DNA from: Microbacterium galbinum
GTDB taxonomy: Bacteria > Actinomycetota > Actinomycetes > Actinomycetales > Microbacteriaceae
NCBI RefSeq assembly: GCF_023101185.1
Contig: NZ_CP078077.1
Location: 496,001 to 560,000 of the forward strand
Reading direction: 5' to 3'
DNA length: 64,000 nt
Under the pieces are notes generated by a model that made no database searches, was not told where the DNA came from, and saw only the letters and a program-made list of their open reading frames with translations. The position numbers and the translations under genes are program-made. This document shows positions 45,041-55,016 of this stretch, piece after piece (position 1 is the stretch's first letter; every line of letters begins with the position of its first letter).

Positions 45041-46030
45041 TCAGAAGGACTCGTCTTCGCTGCCGCCGTAGAAGTGGGCGCCGTCGAAACCGGGCACCGA
45101 ATCCTTGAGCGACAGACCGAGCGAGATGAGCTTGTCGCGCACCTCGTCGACCGACTTCTGGCCGAAATTGCGGATGTTCATGAGCTGCGTCTCCGACAGG
45201 GCGACGAGCTCGGAAACGGTGTTGATGCCCTCACGCTTCAGGCAGTTGTACGAGCGGACCGACAGGTCGAGGTCCTCGATCGGCATCGACAGCTCGCTGG
45301 AGTTCACAGCCTCCACCGGCGCCGGGCCGATCTCGATGCCCTCGGCCTCGACGTTCAGCTCGCGAGCGAGACCGAACAGCTCGGTGAGCGTCTTGGCAGC
45401 CGAAGCGACGGCGTCGCGGGGGCTGATCGAGTTCTTCGTCTCGACGTCCAGGACGAGCTTGTCGAAGTCGGTGCGCTCCCCGGCACGGGTCGCGTCGACG
45501 CGGTAGCTCACCTTGAGGACCGGCGAGTAGATCGAGTCGATCGGGATCTGACCGGCCTCGGCGTACTCGTTGCGGTTCTGCGTCGCCGAGACGTAGCCAC
45601 GGCCACGCTCGATCGTGAGCTCGAGCTCGAACTTCGCGGTGTCGTTGAGCGTCGCGATGACGAGCTCGGGGTTGTGCACCTCGACACCGGCCGGAGCCGA
45701 GATGTCAGCGGCGGTCACTTCGCCCGCACCGGTCTTGCGCAGGTACGCGGTGATGGGCTCGTCGCGCTCCGAGGAGACGACCAGCTGCTTGATGTTGAGG
45801 ATGATCTCGGTGACATCCTCCTTCACACCGGGGATCGTGCTGAACTCGTGCAGCACGCCGTCGAGACGGACGCTGGTGACAGCGGCACCGGGGATCGACG
45901 ACAGCAGGCTGCGACGCAGCGCGTTGCCGATCGTGTATCCGAAGCCGGGCTCCAGAGGCTCGATGATGAACCGGCTCCGGTTCTCGACGATCTTTTCCTC
46001 GGTGAGTGTGGGACGCTGTGCAATGAGCAC
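45041..46030 (-). CDS. rpoA: DNA-directed RNA polymerase subunit alpha
   Basis: A 329-residue alpha subunit. The N-terminal dimerisation domain begins [13 protein letters not shown] and contains [32 protein letters not shown] (in parts); the C-terminal domain has [27 protein letters not shown], which contacts UP elements and activators. GTG 46030 follows AAAGGAACACAGA. No rpsD lies between rpsK and this gene; instead there is a 149-nt spacer with a strong hairpin. Confidence 0.98.
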   Translation of the reverse strand: MLIAQRPTLTEEKIVENRSRFIIEPLEPGFGYTIGNALRRSLLSSIPGAAVTSVRLDGVLHEFSTIPGVKEDVTEIILNIKQLVVSSERDEPITAYLRKTGAGEVTAADISAPAGVEVHNPELVIATLNDTAKFELELTIERGRGYVSATQNRNEYAEAGQIPIDSIYSPVLKVSYRVDATRAGERTDFDKLVLDVETKNSISPRDAVASAAKTLTELFGLARELNVEAEGIEIGPAPVEAVNSSELSMPIEDLDLSVRSYNCLKREGINTVSELVALSETQLMNIRNFGQKSVDEVRDKLISLGLSLKDSVPGFDGAHFYGGSEDESF

Positions 46031-46119
46031 TCTGTGTTCCTTTCGATCACATGACCGCTATATGACATGTGGTGGGTGAGGTCTTGAGTTGTGGAAGTCG
46101 ATGCCCGCGAACGGGCGGG

Positions 46120-46170
46120 CGAGCCGCTCGGCCCCGACCGCTCAGAGAACGGGACGGGGCGAGCGGCTCG
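46120..46170. terminator. Hairpin between rpsK and rpoA
   Basis: CGAGCCGCTCG plus GCCCCG pair with CGGGGC plus GAGCGGCTCG around an 18-nt loop, with one bulged base. The stem starts 10 nt past the rpsK stop. It may be an attenuator or processing site that tunes rpoA-rplQ expression. Confidence 0.6.
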
Positions 46171-46179
46171 CGAGCCGGA

Positions 46180-46578
46180 TCAGACGCGGCGACGCTTCGG
46201 CGGGCGGCATCCGTTGTGCGCCTGCGGGGTGACGTCCTGGATCGAGCCCACCTCGAGGCCGGCGGCCTGGAGCGAGCGGATCGCGGTCTCGCGGCCGGAG
46301 CCCGGACCCTTCACGAGGACGTCGACCTTCTTGACGCCGTGCTCGGCGGCCTGGCGGGCAGCCGACTCGGCTGCCATGCCGGCGGCGTACGGGGTCGACT
46401 TGCGCGAGCCCTTGAAGCCCACGCCACCCGACGATGCCCACGCGATGACGGCGCCGGACGGGTCGGTGATCGAGACGATCGTGTTGTTGAACGTCGACTT
46501 GATGTGGGCCTGGCCCAGCGCGATGTTCTTCTTTTCCTTGCGGCGCGGCTTGCGCGCGGCGGCCTTGGGTGCAGCCAT
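46180..46578 (-). CDS. rpsK: 30S ribosomal protein S11
   Basis: A 132-residue protein of the small-subunit platform. [43 protein letters not shown] and the C-terminal [18 protein letters not shown] are typical. The N-terminal ten residues are Ala/Lys-rich. It follows rpsM by 31 nt. Confidence 0.98.
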   Translation of the reverse strand: MAAPKAAARKPRRKEKKNIALGQAHIKSTFNNTIVSITDPSGAVIAWASSGGVGFKGSRKSTPYAAGMAAESAARQAAEHGVKKVDVLVKGPGSGRETAIRSLQAAGLEVGSIQDVTPQAHNGCRPPKRRRV

Positions 46579-46609
46579 GAAAGTGTTCTCCTAGTCCCTG
46601 GGGCCGCGC

Positions 46610-46984
46610 TTAGCGGGCCTTCTTCTTGCCGGCGACGGTGCGCTTCGGGCCCTTGCGGGTACGGGCGTTGGTCTTGGTGCGCTGACCGCGGACCGGGAGA
46701 CCACGACGGTGGCGGATGCCCTCGTAGGAGCCGATCTCGACCTTGCGGCGGATGTCTGCGGCGACCTCACGGCGGAGGTCACCCTCCACCTTGTAGTTGC
46801 CTTCGATGTGGTCGCGGAGGGCGATCAGCTGGTCGTCGCTGAGGTCCTTCACGCGGATGCTCTCATCGATGTCGGTCGCCTTGAGGATCTCGACCGAGCG
46901 GGTACGGCCGACGCCGTAGATGTAGGTAAGGGCGATCACCACGCGCTTGTCGCGCGGGATGTCAACGCCGGCAAGACGTGCCAT
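46610..46984 (-). CDS. rpsM: 30S ribosomal protein S13
   Basis: A 124-residue protein of the small-subunit head that contacts tRNA and 50S. It begins [26 protein letters not shown] and ends with [23 protein letters not shown], both typical. Confidence 0.98.
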   Translation of the reverse strand: MARLAGVDIPRDKRVVIALTYIYGVGRTRSVEILKATDIDESIRVKDLSDDQLIALRDHIEGNYKVEGDLRREVAADIRRKVEIGSYEGIRHRRGLPVRGQRTKTNARTRKGPKRTVAGKKKAR

Positions 46985-47117
46985 GCGGTTCTCCTGGGTG
47001 TTGTGGAGGTGTGGAACAGGATCGGTGCCCGGGCCTCCGCCCCGAGGTGTCCCCCACTCTCGTGGGATCTGATCCTGCCGTTCGTGTATTCAGTTGTGTG
47101 TCAGATCAGAAGAGTGA

Positions 47118-47234
47118 TCAGCCCTGGCGCTGCTTGTGGCGCGGGTTGCTCTTGCAGATCACCATGACGCGGCCGTGGCGGCGGATCACCTTGCAGTGAT
47201 CGCAGATGGGCTTGACGCTGGGGTTGACCTTCAT
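47118..47234 (-). CDS. rpmJ: 50S ribosomal protein L36
   Basis: A 38-residue protein, [20 protein letters not shown] at the start and [12 protein letters not shown] at the end. The C-x2-C...C...H zinc ligands are present, so it is the zinc-binding (C+) form. It lies between infA and rpsM, the classic place. The 133-nt gap to rpsM holds a long-range CAGGATC / GATCCTG pairing but no gene. Confidence 0.96.
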   Translation of the reverse strand: MKVNPSVKPICDHCKVIRRHGRVMVICKSNPRHKQRQG

Positions 47235-47298
47235 GATGTTTCCTGTTCGCTGTCTTCGTACCGCCCCGCTGCGGGGCAGGCCGTTACTTCTCGACCGA

Positions 47299-47520
47299 TC
47301 AGCGGTAGCGGTAGACGATACGGCCGCGGGTGAGGTCGTAGGGGCTGAGCTCCACGACCACGCGGTCCTCGGGGATGATACGGATGTAGTTCTGCCGCAT
47401 CTTGCCGGAGATCGTTGCCAGGACCTTGTGTCCGTTGCTGAGCTCAACGCGGAACATCGCGTTGGGAAGAGCCTCGGAGATCACGCCCTCGATCTCGATG
47501 ACACCGTCTTTCTTAGCCAT
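47299..47520 (-). CDS. infA: Translation initiation factor IF-1
   Basis: A 73-residue OB-fold protein: [40 protein letters not shown] and [20 protein letters not shown] cover nearly the full family pattern. The frame is open upstream, but MAKK at 47520 is the conserved start. A good promoter lies 107 nt upstream. Confidence 0.98.
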   Translation of the reverse strand: MAKKDGVIEIEGVISEALPNAMFRVELSNGHKVLATISGKMRQNYIRIIPEDRVVVELSPYDLTRGRIVYRYR

Positions 47521-47626
47521 AGCCTCGCTGACGCTTCTGCAGACCGGTCGATCTGCGGTGGGTGATTGGTTTGTTGGTGCTGCGCCGACGGACACGCCGA
47601 ATCAGTGCGCAAGGCACCAAAGATCT

Positions 47627-47655
47627 ATGTTAGACGACGTCGGGGCATCCGGCAA
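47627..47655 (-). promoter_or_regulatory. Promoter of infA-rpmJ-rpsM-rpsK-rpoA-rplQ
   Basis: On the minus strand TTGCCG (47650-47655) and TAACAT (47627-47632) are spaced by exactly 17 nt, a good vegetative sigma-factor pattern. It lies in the 225-bp gap between the DsbA-like gene and infA, leaving a leader of about 100 nt. Confidence 0.7.
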
Positions 47656-47698
47656 CCTGAGCCGGAAGCATCCGCGCGTCGCCCGCCGTGCTCGCGAT

Positions 47699-47727
47699 GA
47701 GGGCGGCCCCGCGACGGGACCGCCCTC
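47699..47727. terminator. Terminator after the DsbA-like gene
   Basis: GAGGGCGGCCCCG / CGGGACCGCCCTC, a 13-bp stem with one mismatch and a CGA loop, 19 nt past the stop of the thioredoxin-fold gene. It separates that gene from the infA promoter. Confidence 0.8.
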
Positions 47728-47745
47728 GTCGTGATGCGGATCCGC

Positions 47746-48405
47746 TCAGGGCAGGATCTGCGCGAAGCGCGACTGGATGTCGGCGTTCTCGATGCGCTCA
47801 CCGTTGATCTCGACGGTGGGCGTGCCCTGGATCTCGTGCTGGTTCGTCTGGTCGCGAACGAAGTTCATGTAGGTGCCGTCCGCGATGCAGTCGGCTGCCG
47901 CACCCGCCCCGACCTGCTCGGCGTAGGACGCGAGCTCTTCGTCGGTGTAGCCGGCGGTGTTCTCCTGCGGCTGGTTGGCGAACATGAAGTTGAAGAAGTC
48001 GAGGAACGAGTCCGGCGCGTTCTCGGCGACGCAGTACGCGGCGCCCGCGGCACGGGTCGAGTACTTCGTGTTCTGCGAGTACCGGTCGAGGATCGAGATC
48101 GGGTGGATGTTCAGCGTGATGTCATCGCTCGCGGCGGCGGACTGGAGCTGTGCCCCGTACGCGTCTTCGAAGTCGCCGCAGATGGGGCACATGAAGTCGA
48201 CGAAGACGTCGACCTCGTCATCGCCGCCACCGAAGCTGATCGCGCCGGTCTCCTGGTTGACGTTGCCACCCTCGGGGGCGACGCCGGGGGCCGTGGCCTG
48301 GTTGTTCAGGAACACCACGAGCCCGCCGAGGACGACCAGCACGACGACGACTGCTGCGGACACCCCGATCGCGAACCAGTTGGTGTTGCTCTTCGCCGCT
48401 GCCAT
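47746..48405 (-). CDS. Membrane-anchored DsbA-like thioredoxin-fold protein
   Basis: A 219-residue protein. One N-terminal membrane helix (about residues 10-33) anchors it, a Gly/Asn-rich linker follows, and the thioredoxin fold carries CPIC at 73-76 in VDFMCPICGDFE. The cis-proline loop is QGTPTVEINGE. This is the DsbA/DsbG-like 'thioredoxin domain' group of actinobacteria, which oxidises or repairs disulfides outside the membrane. It sits between map and infA with its own terminator, a place it does not hold in E. coli. SD CGGAAG precedes ATG 48405. Confidence 0.9.
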   Translation of the reverse strand: MAAAKSNTNWFAIGVSAAVVVVLVVLGGLVVFLNNQATAPGVAPEGGNVNQETGAISFGGGDDEVDVFVDFMCPICGDFEDAYGAQLQSAAASDDITLNIHPISILDRYSQNTKYSTRAAGAAYCVAENAPDSFLDFFNFMFANQPQENTAGYTDEELASYAEQVGAGAAADCIADGTYMNFVRDQTNQHEIQGTPTVEINGERIENADIQSRFAQILP

Positions 48406-48566
48406 TGTCTTCCGTTTCTCTCGGTCTCGCCGCAGTTATTGCGGACGCAAGTACCCTGTGATCTTCCTGCATCAGCCTATGGGGTTCGTGTGAGGCGAAC
48501 CTTGCCTGCAGTTCACGCTTGCGTAACGGATGCCGGGGGCAGCCGATGAGACGCGAGTCGGGAGCG

Positions 48567-49415
48567 TCAGGCGACGGGAACCGGCGTCACGCCGAAGGGC
48601 GCGAGGCCCGCCGCGCCGCCGTCGGGGGCGGTGAGCACCCAGAGCCCGTTCTCGTGCACGGCGACGCTGTGCTCCCAGTGCGAGCCGTCCGAGCCGTCGA
48701 CGGTCGAGACGGTCCAGTCGTCGTCCTCGATGAACGTCTCCTCGCCGCCCGCGGTCACCATCGGCTCGATCGCGAGCACGAGGCCCGGCTTCACCTCGGC
48801 TCCGGGGTCGGGCGTGCGGTAGTTGAAGACGCTCGGCGCCTCGTGCATCTTGCGGCCGATGCCATGGCCGACGTACTCGCGCAGGATGCCGTAGGTCTCC
48901 CCCGACACGGCGGAGGGGCCCTGGGCCTCGATGTACCCCTGGATCGCGGCGCCCAGGTCACCGAGATGCGAGGCGGTCGCCATCGCGGCGATGCCGGCCC
49001 ACATGGACCCTTCCGTCACGCGCGAGAGCTCCTCGCGATTCGCGACGACGTCCGGTCGCGTCTCGTCGGGCACGACGACGGTGATCGCACTGTCGCCGTT
49101 CCACCCCTGGTACTGCGCACCGCAGTCGACCGAGACGATGTCGCCGGGCTGCAGCACCAGATCGCCGGGGATGCCGTGCACGACCTGCTCGTTGACCGAG
49201 ACGCAGATCGTGTGGTGGTAACCGCGCACGAGCTGGAAGTTCGATTCCGCGCCGCGAGCGAGGATCACGCGATTCGCCTCGGCGTCGAGCTCGAGCGTCG
49301 TCACCCCGGGGCGGATCAGCGGACGGACGGCGTCGAGCGCCGCCGCCGTGATCAGCCCGGGCTCGACCATCGATCGGAGCTGGGCCGGGGTCTTGTAGAT
49401 CGACCGGCGGAACAT
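48567..49415 (-). CDS. map: Methionine aminopeptidase, type I
   Basis: A 282-residue metalloenzyme that removes the initiator Met. Metal ligands are seen in VDCGAQYQGWNGDSAITV (two Asp), EYVGHGIGRKMHEAP (His), LAIEPMVTAGG (Glu) and the C-terminal WEHSVAVHENG (Glu). HHTICVSVNEQVVHGIPGD holds the substrate His. The ATG at 49415 lies 11 nt after the adk stop; the Shine-Dalgarno is poor, which suggests coupling. Classic secY-adk-map order. Confidence 0.96.
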   Translation of the reverse strand: MFRRSIYKTPAQLRSMVEPGLITAAALDAVRPLIRPGVTTLELDAEANRVILARGAESNFQLVRGYHHTICVSVNEQVVHGIPGDLVLQPGDIVSVDCGAQYQGWNGDSAITVVVPDETRPDVVANREELSRVTEGSMWAGIAAMATASHLGDLGAAIQGYIEAQGPSAVSGETYGILREYVGHGIGRKMHEAPSVFNYRTPDPGAEVKPGLVLAIEPMVTAGGEETFIEDDDWTVSTVDGSDGSHWEHSVAVHENGLWVLTAPDGGAAGLAPFGVTPVPVA

Positions 49416-49426
49416 CTCGGGGCCGC

Positions 49427-50023
49427 TCAGACGGCGACGCGCAGACCGCGTGCGTCGAGCGCGGCGACGATGCGCTCCGTGATCTCGTCGAGCGAGCCGA
49501 CGCCGTCGATTCGGTCGACGATGCCCTTCTCGCTGTAGACGTCGATGATCGGAGCGGTCTCTCGCTCGTAGATGTCGAGCCGGTGGGCGATCGCGTCTTC
49601 GGTGTCGTCGGAGCGCCCCTGCTCGATCGCACGGAGGCTCAGACGCGAGATGCTCTCGTCGCGCGGCACGTCGAGGAGGATCACGGCGTCGAGCGACTCG
49701 CCACGTCCCGCGAGGAACTCCTCGAGGTGGCCGACCTGAGCCGTGTTGCGCGGATACCCGTCGAGGAGGAAGCCGTTCGCGGCGTCGTCCTGCGCCAGAC
49801 GATCGCGCACGATCTCGCCCGTCAGCTCGTCGGGGACCAGGTCGCCGCGGTCGAGGATCGCGGTCACCTTCTGTCCGAGCTCCGTGCCGCCCTTGATGTT
49901 GGCGCGGAAGATGTCGCCCGTCGAGACAACGGGGATGCCGAAGGTCTCGGCGATGCGCACGCCCTGCGTGCCCTTGCCGGAGCCCTGCGGGCCGACGATC
50001 AGGAGACGTGCGGATGCCGTCAT
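49427..50023 (-). CDS. adk: Adenylate kinase
   Basis: A 198-residue kinase that balances AMP, ADP and ATP. P-loop [11 protein letters not shown] is at residues 11-21, followed by [10 protein letters not shown] and [13 protein letters not shown]. The region after [14 protein letters not shown] is short, so it is a short-lid form without zinc ligands. ATG 50023 overlaps the secY stop by 4 nt. Confidence 0.97.
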   Translation of the reverse strand: MTASARLLIVGPQGSGKGTQGVRIAETFGIPVVSTGDIFRANIKGGTELGQKVTAILDRGDLVPDELTGEIVRDRLAQDDAANGFLLDGYPRNTAQVGHLEEFLAGRGESLDAVILLDVPRDESISRLSLRAIEQGRSDDTEDAIAHRLDIYERETAPIIDVYSEKGIVDRIDGVGSLDEITERIVAALDARGLRVAV

Positions 50024-51342
50024 CGGAGGAGCCCTTCGTAGTGACGCTGCTGCAGCTGGGCGTCGATCTGCTTGACCGTCTCGAGACCCACACCGACGAT
50101 GATGAGGATCGACGCGCCACCGAACGGGAAGTTCTGGTTGGCGCCGACCGTCGCCAGGGCGATCAGCGGGATGAGGGCGATCAGACCCAGGTAGATCGAG
50201 CCCGGCAGCGTGATGCGCGTCAGGACGTAATCGAGGTACTCGGCGGTCGGACGACCCGCGCGGATGCCGGGGATGAAACCGCCGTACTTCTTCATGTTGT
50301 CAGCGACCTCGACCGGGTTGAACGTGATCGCGACGTAGAAGTAGGTGAAGCCGATGATGAGCAGGAAGTACGCCGCCATGTAGATCGGGTGGTTGCCCGT
50401 GGTGAAGTACGTGCTGATCCAGGTGACCCACGCGGCGGGCGTCGAGCCGTCCTGCGGGGTGTTGAACTGCGCGATGAGCGCGGGGATGTACAGCAGCGAC
50501 GAGGCGAAGATGACCGGGATCACACCGGCCATGTTGACCTTGATCGGGATGTAGGTGTTGGTGCCGCCGTAGGTACGGCGTCCGACCATCCGCTTGGCGT
50601 ACTGCACCGGGATGCGCCGCTGCGACTGCTCGACGAACACGACGAGACCCATGACGATGATTCCGACGAGCAGCACGAGCAGGAAGACCTCGAAGCCCTT
50701 CGTCTGCCAGATGAGGCTCATCGCACCGGGGAAGGTCGCGGCGATCGAGGTGAAGATGAGGAGCGACATGCCGTTGCCGACGCCGCGCTCGGTGACGAGC
50801 TCGGCGAACCACATGATGAGGCCGGTGCCGGCGGTCATCGCCATGATGATGAGCAGCTGTGCCCACCAGACGTCGTTCGTGAGCAGGTTCTGGCAGGCCG
50901 CGAGATCGGTCGTGCCGAACAGCTGGCCGCTGCGCGCGACGGTGACGAGAGTCGTCGACTGCAGCAGCGCGAGGGCGATGGTGAGGTAACGCGTGTACTG
51001 GGTGAGGCGGGCCTGGCCGGCCTGGCCTTCCTTGTGCAGCGCCTCGAAGTGCGGGATGACCACGCGCAGGAGCTGCGTGATGATCGTCGCGGTGATGTAG
51101 GGCATGACACCCAGCGCGAAGATCGACAGCTGCAGGAGTGCGCCACCCGAGAAGAGGTTGACCAGACCGAGGAGACCCTCGGTCCCGTTGTTGGCCGCGA
51201 GGCACTCCTCGACGTTCGGGAAGTTCACGAACGGAGCGGGAACGTTGGAGCCGAGTCGGTAGATGGCGATGATGGCCAGGGTGAAACCGATCTTCCGACG
51301 CAGGTCGGGAGTGCGGAAGATCCGCGCGATGGCGCTAAACAA
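50020..51342 (-). CDS. secY: Protein translocase subunit SecY
   Basis: A 440-residue, ten-helix channel of the Sec translocon. [37 protein letters not shown] and [20 protein letters not shown] are typical; the C-terminus ends [14 protein letters not shown]. The start codon is TTG at 51342, eight nt after AGGAGG; no ATG or GTG fits. A terminator separates it from rplO, so it may have its own promoter; TACTCT in the gap is a weak -10 candidate. Confidence 0.97.
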   Translation of the reverse strand: MFSAIARIFRTPDLRRKIGFTLAIIAIYRLGSNVPAPFVNFPNVEECLAANNGTEGLLGLVNLFSGGALLQLSIFALGVMPYITATIITQLLRVVIPHFEALHKEGQAGQARLTQYTRYLTIALALLQSTTLVTVARSGQLFGTTDLAACQNLLTNDVWWAQLLIIMAMTAGTGLIMWFAELVTERGVGNGMSLLIFTSIAATFPGAMSLIWQTKGFEVFLLVLLVGIIVMGLVVFVEQSQRRIPVQYAKRMVGRRTYGGTNTYIPIKVNMAGVIPVIFASSLLYIPALIAQFNTPQDGSTPAAWVTWISTYFTTGNHPIYMAAYFLLIIGFTYFYVAITFNPVEVADNMKKYGGFIPGIRAGRPTAEYLDYVLTRITLPGSIYLGLIALIPLIALATVGANQNFPFGGASILIIVGVGLETVKQIDAQLQQRHYEGLLR

Positions 51343-51433
51343 GAACGTGCCTCCTGAAAGGGGTTGCCGCGACCGATGGGCGGCTGAAAGACCAGAGTAA
51401 CCTAAACGCGGTACTCGGCATCCATGTGCACAG

Positions 51434-51460
51434 AAGGGGCCGGAGAATCTCCGACCCCTT
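51434..51460. terminator. Hairpin between rplO and secY
   Basis: AAGGGGCCGGAG / CTCCGACCCCTT, 12 bp with one mismatch and a 3-nt loop, 12 nt past the rplO stop. It marks the end of the spc operon transcript or an attenuator before secY-adk-map. Confidence 0.75.
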
Positions 51461-51471
51461 CCCTGCTGTGG

Positions 51472-52107
51472 TTACTTGACGGAACCGCCCGCAGCCACGA
51501 TCTTCTGCTCGGCAGAACCCGAGACCTTGTCGACCGCGACGGTGAGCTTCACGGCGATGTCGCCGTTGCCCAGAACCTTGACCTTCTCGTTCTTCCGAAC
51601 CGCACCCTTGGCGACCAGGTCGCTGATGGTGACGTCTCCACCCTGGGGGTAGAGCTCCGCGAGCTTCTCCAGGTTCACGACCTGGTACTCGACGCGGAAC
51701 GGGTTCTTGAACCCGCGCAGCTTCGGGGTGCGCATGTGCAGCGGCATCTGCCCACCCTCGAAACCGACGCGAACGGTGTTGCGCGCCTTGGTGCCCTTGG
51801 TTCCACGACCGGCGGTCTTACCCTTCGAGCCCTCACCACGGCCGACGCGAGTCTTGGCGGTGTTGGATCCGGGGACGGGACGCAGGTGGTGCACCTTCAG
51901 CACGCCGGGACGCGATGCCGGAGCATCCGCCTTCGGCGCAGCCTTCTTGGCAGCCGGCTTCTTGGCAGGAGCCTCAGCCTTGGCGTCGGCCGCAGCGGTC
52001 TTGGCCGGAGCCTTCTTCGCGGCGGGCTTCTTCTCGGCGGCGGCCTTGGGGGCTGCAGCCTTCTTCGTGGCCTTCTCGGCCTCGACGGCCTCGTTCTTCT
52101 CAGCCAT
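51472..52107 (-). CDS. rplO: 50S ribosomal protein L15 with N-terminal extension
   Basis: A 211-residue L15. The normal core starts near residue 66 ([20 protein letters not shown]) and holds [17 protein letters not shown] and [16 protein letters not shown]. Residues 1-65 are an Ala/Lys/Pro-rich extension with repeated [12 protein letters not shown] units, which resembles histone H1 tails. The first ATG, right after rpmD's overlapping stop (TAATG), is kept as start. Confidence 0.95.
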   Translation of the reverse strand: MAEKNEAVEAEKATKKAAAPKAAAEKKPAAKKAPAKTAAADAKAEAPAKKPAAKKAAPKADAPASRPGVLKVHHLRPVPGSNTAKTRVGRGEGSKGKTAGRGTKGTKARNTVRVGFEGGQMPLHMRTPKLRGFKNPFRVEYQVVNLEKLAELYPQGGDVTISDLVAKGAVRKNEKVKVLGNGDIAVKLTVAVDKVSGSAEQKIVAAGGSVK

Positions 52108-52292
52108 TAGTCGATCTCCTCAACCTTGACGAGGTGTGCGACGGTCTTGACGTAACCGCGCGTCTGCGCGTCGTCGGGGCGGACGGTGGTGTCACCGATC
52201 CGCTTGAGACCGAGGCTGCGCAGCGTGTCGCGCTGGTTCTGCTTCTCGCTCACCTTGGACTTGATCTGCGTGACCTTGAGCCGGGCGGCCAT
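52107..52292 (-). CDS. rpmD: 50S ribosomal protein L30
   Basis: A 61-residue protein, [20 protein letters not shown] at the start and [16 protein letters not shown] at the end. Coupled by overlapping stop/start codons to rpsE and rplO. Confidence 0.97.
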   Translation of the reverse strand: MAARLKVTQIKSKVSEKQNQRDTLRSLGLKRIGDTTVRPDDAQTRGYVKTVAHLVKVEEID

Positions 52293-52993
52293 CAGGCACC
52301 TACCTTCTGTGCGGCGATGGCCTCGGCCTCGGCGCGGACAAGACGCGCCGGTGCCACCTGGTCGAACTCGAGGCCACGACGCGCGGCGACCGCACGGGGC
52401 TCCTCGAGCTGCTTCAGGGCGGCGACGGTCGCGTGCACGATGTTGATCGTGTTCGACGAACCGAGCGACTTCGACAGGACGTCGTGGATGCCGGCGCACT
52501 CGAGCACGGCGCGGACGGGACCACCGGCGATAACTCCGGTACCGGCGGCAGCCGGACGCAGCAGCACGACACCGGCCGCAGCCTCACCCTGCACGGGGTG
52601 CGGGATGGTGCTGCCGACGCGCGGAACGCGGAAGAAGTTGCGCTTGGCCTCTTCGACACCCTTCGAGATCGCCAGAGGGACCTCACGGGCCTTGCCGTAG
52701 CCGACGCCCACCAGACCGTTGCCGTCACCGACGACCACGAGAGCGGTGAAGCTGAAGCGACGACCACCCTTCACGACCTTCGAGACACGGTTGATGGTGA
52801 CGACGCGCTCCAGGAACTGGTTGTCACCACGGTCGCGCGAGTTGCGGTCGCGGCCACCCTGGTTGCGGTCACCGCGGCCACCGCGACGACCGTCGCGCTG
52901 GTCGCGAGTCGGCTCTGCCTGCGTGGTGCCGGCGGCCGTCTCGGAAGTGGCAGCAGCCGCTTCGGTCACTTCGTTCTCCTTGTTGTCACTCAC
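52292..52993 (-). CDS. rpsE: 30S ribosomal protein S5 with N-terminal extension
   Basis: A 233-residue S5, which helps keep decoding accuracy. The core starts near residue 58 ([20 protein letters not shown]) and has [21 protein letters not shown]. The first 57 residues are low-complexity: Ala/Thr/Glu first, then Arg/Gly/Asp with RRGGRGD and [15 protein letters not shown] 52993 overlaps the rplR stop by 4 nt. Confidence 0.97.
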   Translation of the reverse strand: MSDNKENEVTEAAAATSETAAGTTQAEPTRDQRDGRRGGRGDRNQGGRDRNSRDRGDNQFLERVVTINRVSKVVKGGRRFSFTALVVVGDGNGLVGVGYGKAREVPLAISKGVEEAKRNFFRVPRVGSTIPHPVQGEAAAGVVLLRPAAAGTGVIAGGPVRAVLECAGIHDVLSKSLGSSNTINIVHATVAALKQLEEPRAVAARRGLEFDQVAPARLVRAEAEAIAAQKVGA

Positions 52994-53349
52994 AGTGCCA
53001 GACCCCCTTCGCGGGCGCCATCGGCGATGGCGGCGACACGACCGGCGTAGCGGTTACCGCCACGGTCGAACACTGCCTCGGAAACGCCGGCGGCCTTCGC
53101 GCGCTCGGCGACGAGCTCGCCGACCTTGCGGGCCTTGGCGGTCTTGTCACCCTCGAAGCCGCGCAGGTCGGTCTCGAGCGTCGATGCCGACGCGACGGTG
53201 TGACCCTTGCTGTCGTCGACCAGCTGGACGAAGACGTGGCGGGCCGAACGGTTGACGACGAGGCGCGGACGCACCTCGGTGCCGACGACCTTCTTGCGAA
53301 GGCGGGCGTGACGACGCGCGCGGGCGTCGGACTTTGACTTGAGAGCCAT
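52990..53349 (-). CDS. rplR: 50S ribosomal protein L18
   Basis: A 119-residue 5S rRNA-binding protein: [40 protein letters not shown] and [20 protein letters not shown] are typical. Confidence 0.98.
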   Translation of the reverse strand: MALKSKSDARARRHARLRKKVVGTEVRPRLVVNRSARHVFVQLVDDSKGHTVASASTLETDLRGFEGDKTAKARKVGELVAERAKAAGVSEAVFDRGGNRYAGRVAAIADGAREGGLAL

Positions 53350-53351
53350 GG

Positions 53352-53888
53352 TTACTTACCACTCTTTCCGGCCTTGCGACGCACGTTCTCGCCGGCGTAG
53401 CGGACGCCCTTGCCCTTGTAGGGCTCCGGCTTACGGATCTTGCGGATGTTGGCAGCTGCCTCGCCGACAGCCTGCTTGTCGATACCGCTGACGGTGAGCT
53501 TGTTCGTGCCCTCGACCGTGAGCGTGATCCCCGCCGGCGGGTCGATCAGGACCGGGTGCGAGAAGCCGAGGGCGAACTCGACCGAGCCGCCCTTCTGCTG
53601 GACGCGGTAACCGGTGCCGACGACCTCGAGACCCTTGGTGTAGCCCTGGGTCACGCCGATGATGTTGTTGTTGATGAGCGTGCGGGTCAGGCCGTGAAGC
53701 GACCGCGACTCGCGCTCGTCGTCGGGACGGGTGACCAGAACCTGGTTCTCCTCGACCGCGACCTCGATGGGGCTGGCCACCGTGAGGGTGAGTTCACCCT
53801 TGGGGCCCTTCACCGCGACCTCGCGGCCGGTGACCGAAACGGTCACGCCCGCGGGAACGTCGATGGGAAGTCGTCCAATACGCGACAT
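53352..53888 (-). CDS. rplF: 50S ribosomal protein L6
   Basis: A 178-residue protein near the factor-binding site: [52 protein letters not shown] and the end [20 protein letters not shown] are typical. Confidence 0.98.
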   Translation of the reverse strand: MSRIGRLPIDVPAGVTVSVTGREVAVKGPKGELTLTVASPIEVAVEENQVLVTRPDDERESRSLHGLTRTLINNNIIGVTQGYTKGLEVVGTGYRVQQKGGSVEFALGFSHPVLIDPPAGITLTVEGTNKLTVSGIDKQAVGEAAANIRKIRKPEPYKGKGVRYAGENVRRKAGKSGK

Positions 53889-53894
53889 TTCGAA

Positions 53895-54293
53895 TTACCA
53901 CACGTAGGCGAGAACTTCTCCGCCCACGCCCTTCTGCTCTGCCTGACGGTCGGTGAGGAGACCGGAGGAGGTGGACAGGATGGCCACGCCGAGGCCGCCG
54001 AGGACGCGCGGGAGCTCGGTGGACTTCGCGTAGACGCGGAGGCCGGGCTTCGATACGCGCTTGATGCCGGCGATCGACCGCTCGCGGTTCGGGCCGTACT
54101 TCAGCGTCAGCGTGAGGTTCTGACCCACGCGGGCGTCCGAGGTCTCCCATCCGGAGATGTAACCCTCCTGCTGGAGGATCTCGGCGATGTGCGTCTTGAG
54201 CTTGCTCGACGGCAGGGTCACGGAATCGTGGTGCGCCGAGTTCGCGTTACGCAGACGGGTCAGCAGATCTGCGACCGGGTCTGTCATTGTCAT
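53895..54293 (-). CDS. rpsH: 30S ribosomal protein S8
   Basis: A 132-residue protein: [40 protein letters not shown] and [20 protein letters not shown] are typical. ATG 54293 lies 8 nt after AAGGA; the ATG at 54287 is too far. The S14 gene usual between rplE and rpsH is absent. Confidence 0.98.
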   Translation of the reverse strand: MTMTDPVADLLTRLRNANSAHHDSVTLPSSKLKTHIAEILQQEGYISGWETSDARVGQNLTLTLKYGPNRERSIAGIKRVSKPGLRVYAKSTELPRVLGGLGVAILSTSSGLLTDRQAEQKGVGGEVLAYVW

Positions 54294-54381
54294 TGTTGTT
54301 TTCCTTTGTTCATGAGGTTCCGGCTGCCGTTACACGACAGACGGCCTGCGATGACACGCAATCTTCAATTGTACGCACACA

Positions 54382-54420
54382 TCGACGGGCTCAGTGACAC
54401 ATGACCACTGAGCCCGTCGA
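54382..54420. repeat. Inverted repeat with dispersed-repeat core, inside the spc operon (copy 6)
   Basis: TCGACGGGCTCAGTG / CACTGAGCCCGTCGA, perfect 15-bp arms around a 9-nt loop. The arms share the TCGACGGGCTCAG core of the dispersed repeat. It lies 6 nt past the rplE stop in the 132-bp gap before rpsH, and may attenuate or process the operon mRNA. Confidence 0.85.
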
Positions 54421-54425
54421 GGGTG

Positions 54426-55016
54426 TTACGCCTGTGCGTCTTCCGAGCGGAACGGGAAGCCGAGGTGGCGGAGCAGTGCCCGGCCCTCGTCATCCGTCTT
54501 CGCGGTGGTGACGACGGTGATGTCGAAACCGCGAACCCGGTCGATCTTGTCCTGATCGATCTCGTGGAACACGCTCTGCTCCTGGAGACCGAAGGTGTAG
54601 TTGCCGTTGCCGTCGAACTGCTTGGCCGAGAGACCGCGGAAGTCGCGGATACGGGGCAGTGCGAGCGAGACGAGGCGGTCCACGAATTCCCACGCGCGGT
54701 CACCGCGGAGGGTGACGTGCGCGCCGATGGCCTGGCCCTCGCGCAGCTTGAACTGCGCGATGGACTTGCGGGCCTTCGTGACGATCGGCTTCTGGCCGGT
54801 GATCTTGGTGAGATCGTCGACCGCGCCGTCGATCACCTTGCTGTCGCGAGCTGCCTCGCCGACACCGGTGTTCACGACGACCTTGACCAGTCCGGGGATC
54901 TGCATGACGTTGGCGTAGCCGAACTCGTCCTGCAGAGCCTTCTTGATCTCGGCGTTGTACTTCGCCTTCAGGCGGGGCTGGATCTTGCCAGCCACCGCGG
55001 CGTCGGTGGTTGCCAT
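54426..55016 (-). CDS. rplE: 50S ribosomal protein L5
   Basis: A 196-residue 5S rRNA-binding protein: [40 protein letters not shown] and [20 protein letters not shown] are typical. ATG 55016 shares a base with the rplX stop. Confidence 0.98.
   Translation of the reverse strand: MATTDAAVAGKIQPRLKAKYNAEIKKALQDEFGYANVMQIPGLVKVVVNTGVGEAARDSKVIDGAVDDLTKITGQKPIVTKARKSIAQFKLREGQAIGAHVTLRGDRAWEFVDRLVSLALPRIRDFRGLSAKQFDGNGNYTFGLQEQSVFHEIDQDKIDRVRGFDITVVTTAKTDDEGRALLRHLGFPFRSEDAQA

Noticed and set aside
54294..54425. A short S14 gene hidden between rplE and rpsH
   Set aside because: The gap of 132 bp cannot encode the 61-residue short S14, and no CxxC-containing frame is seen.
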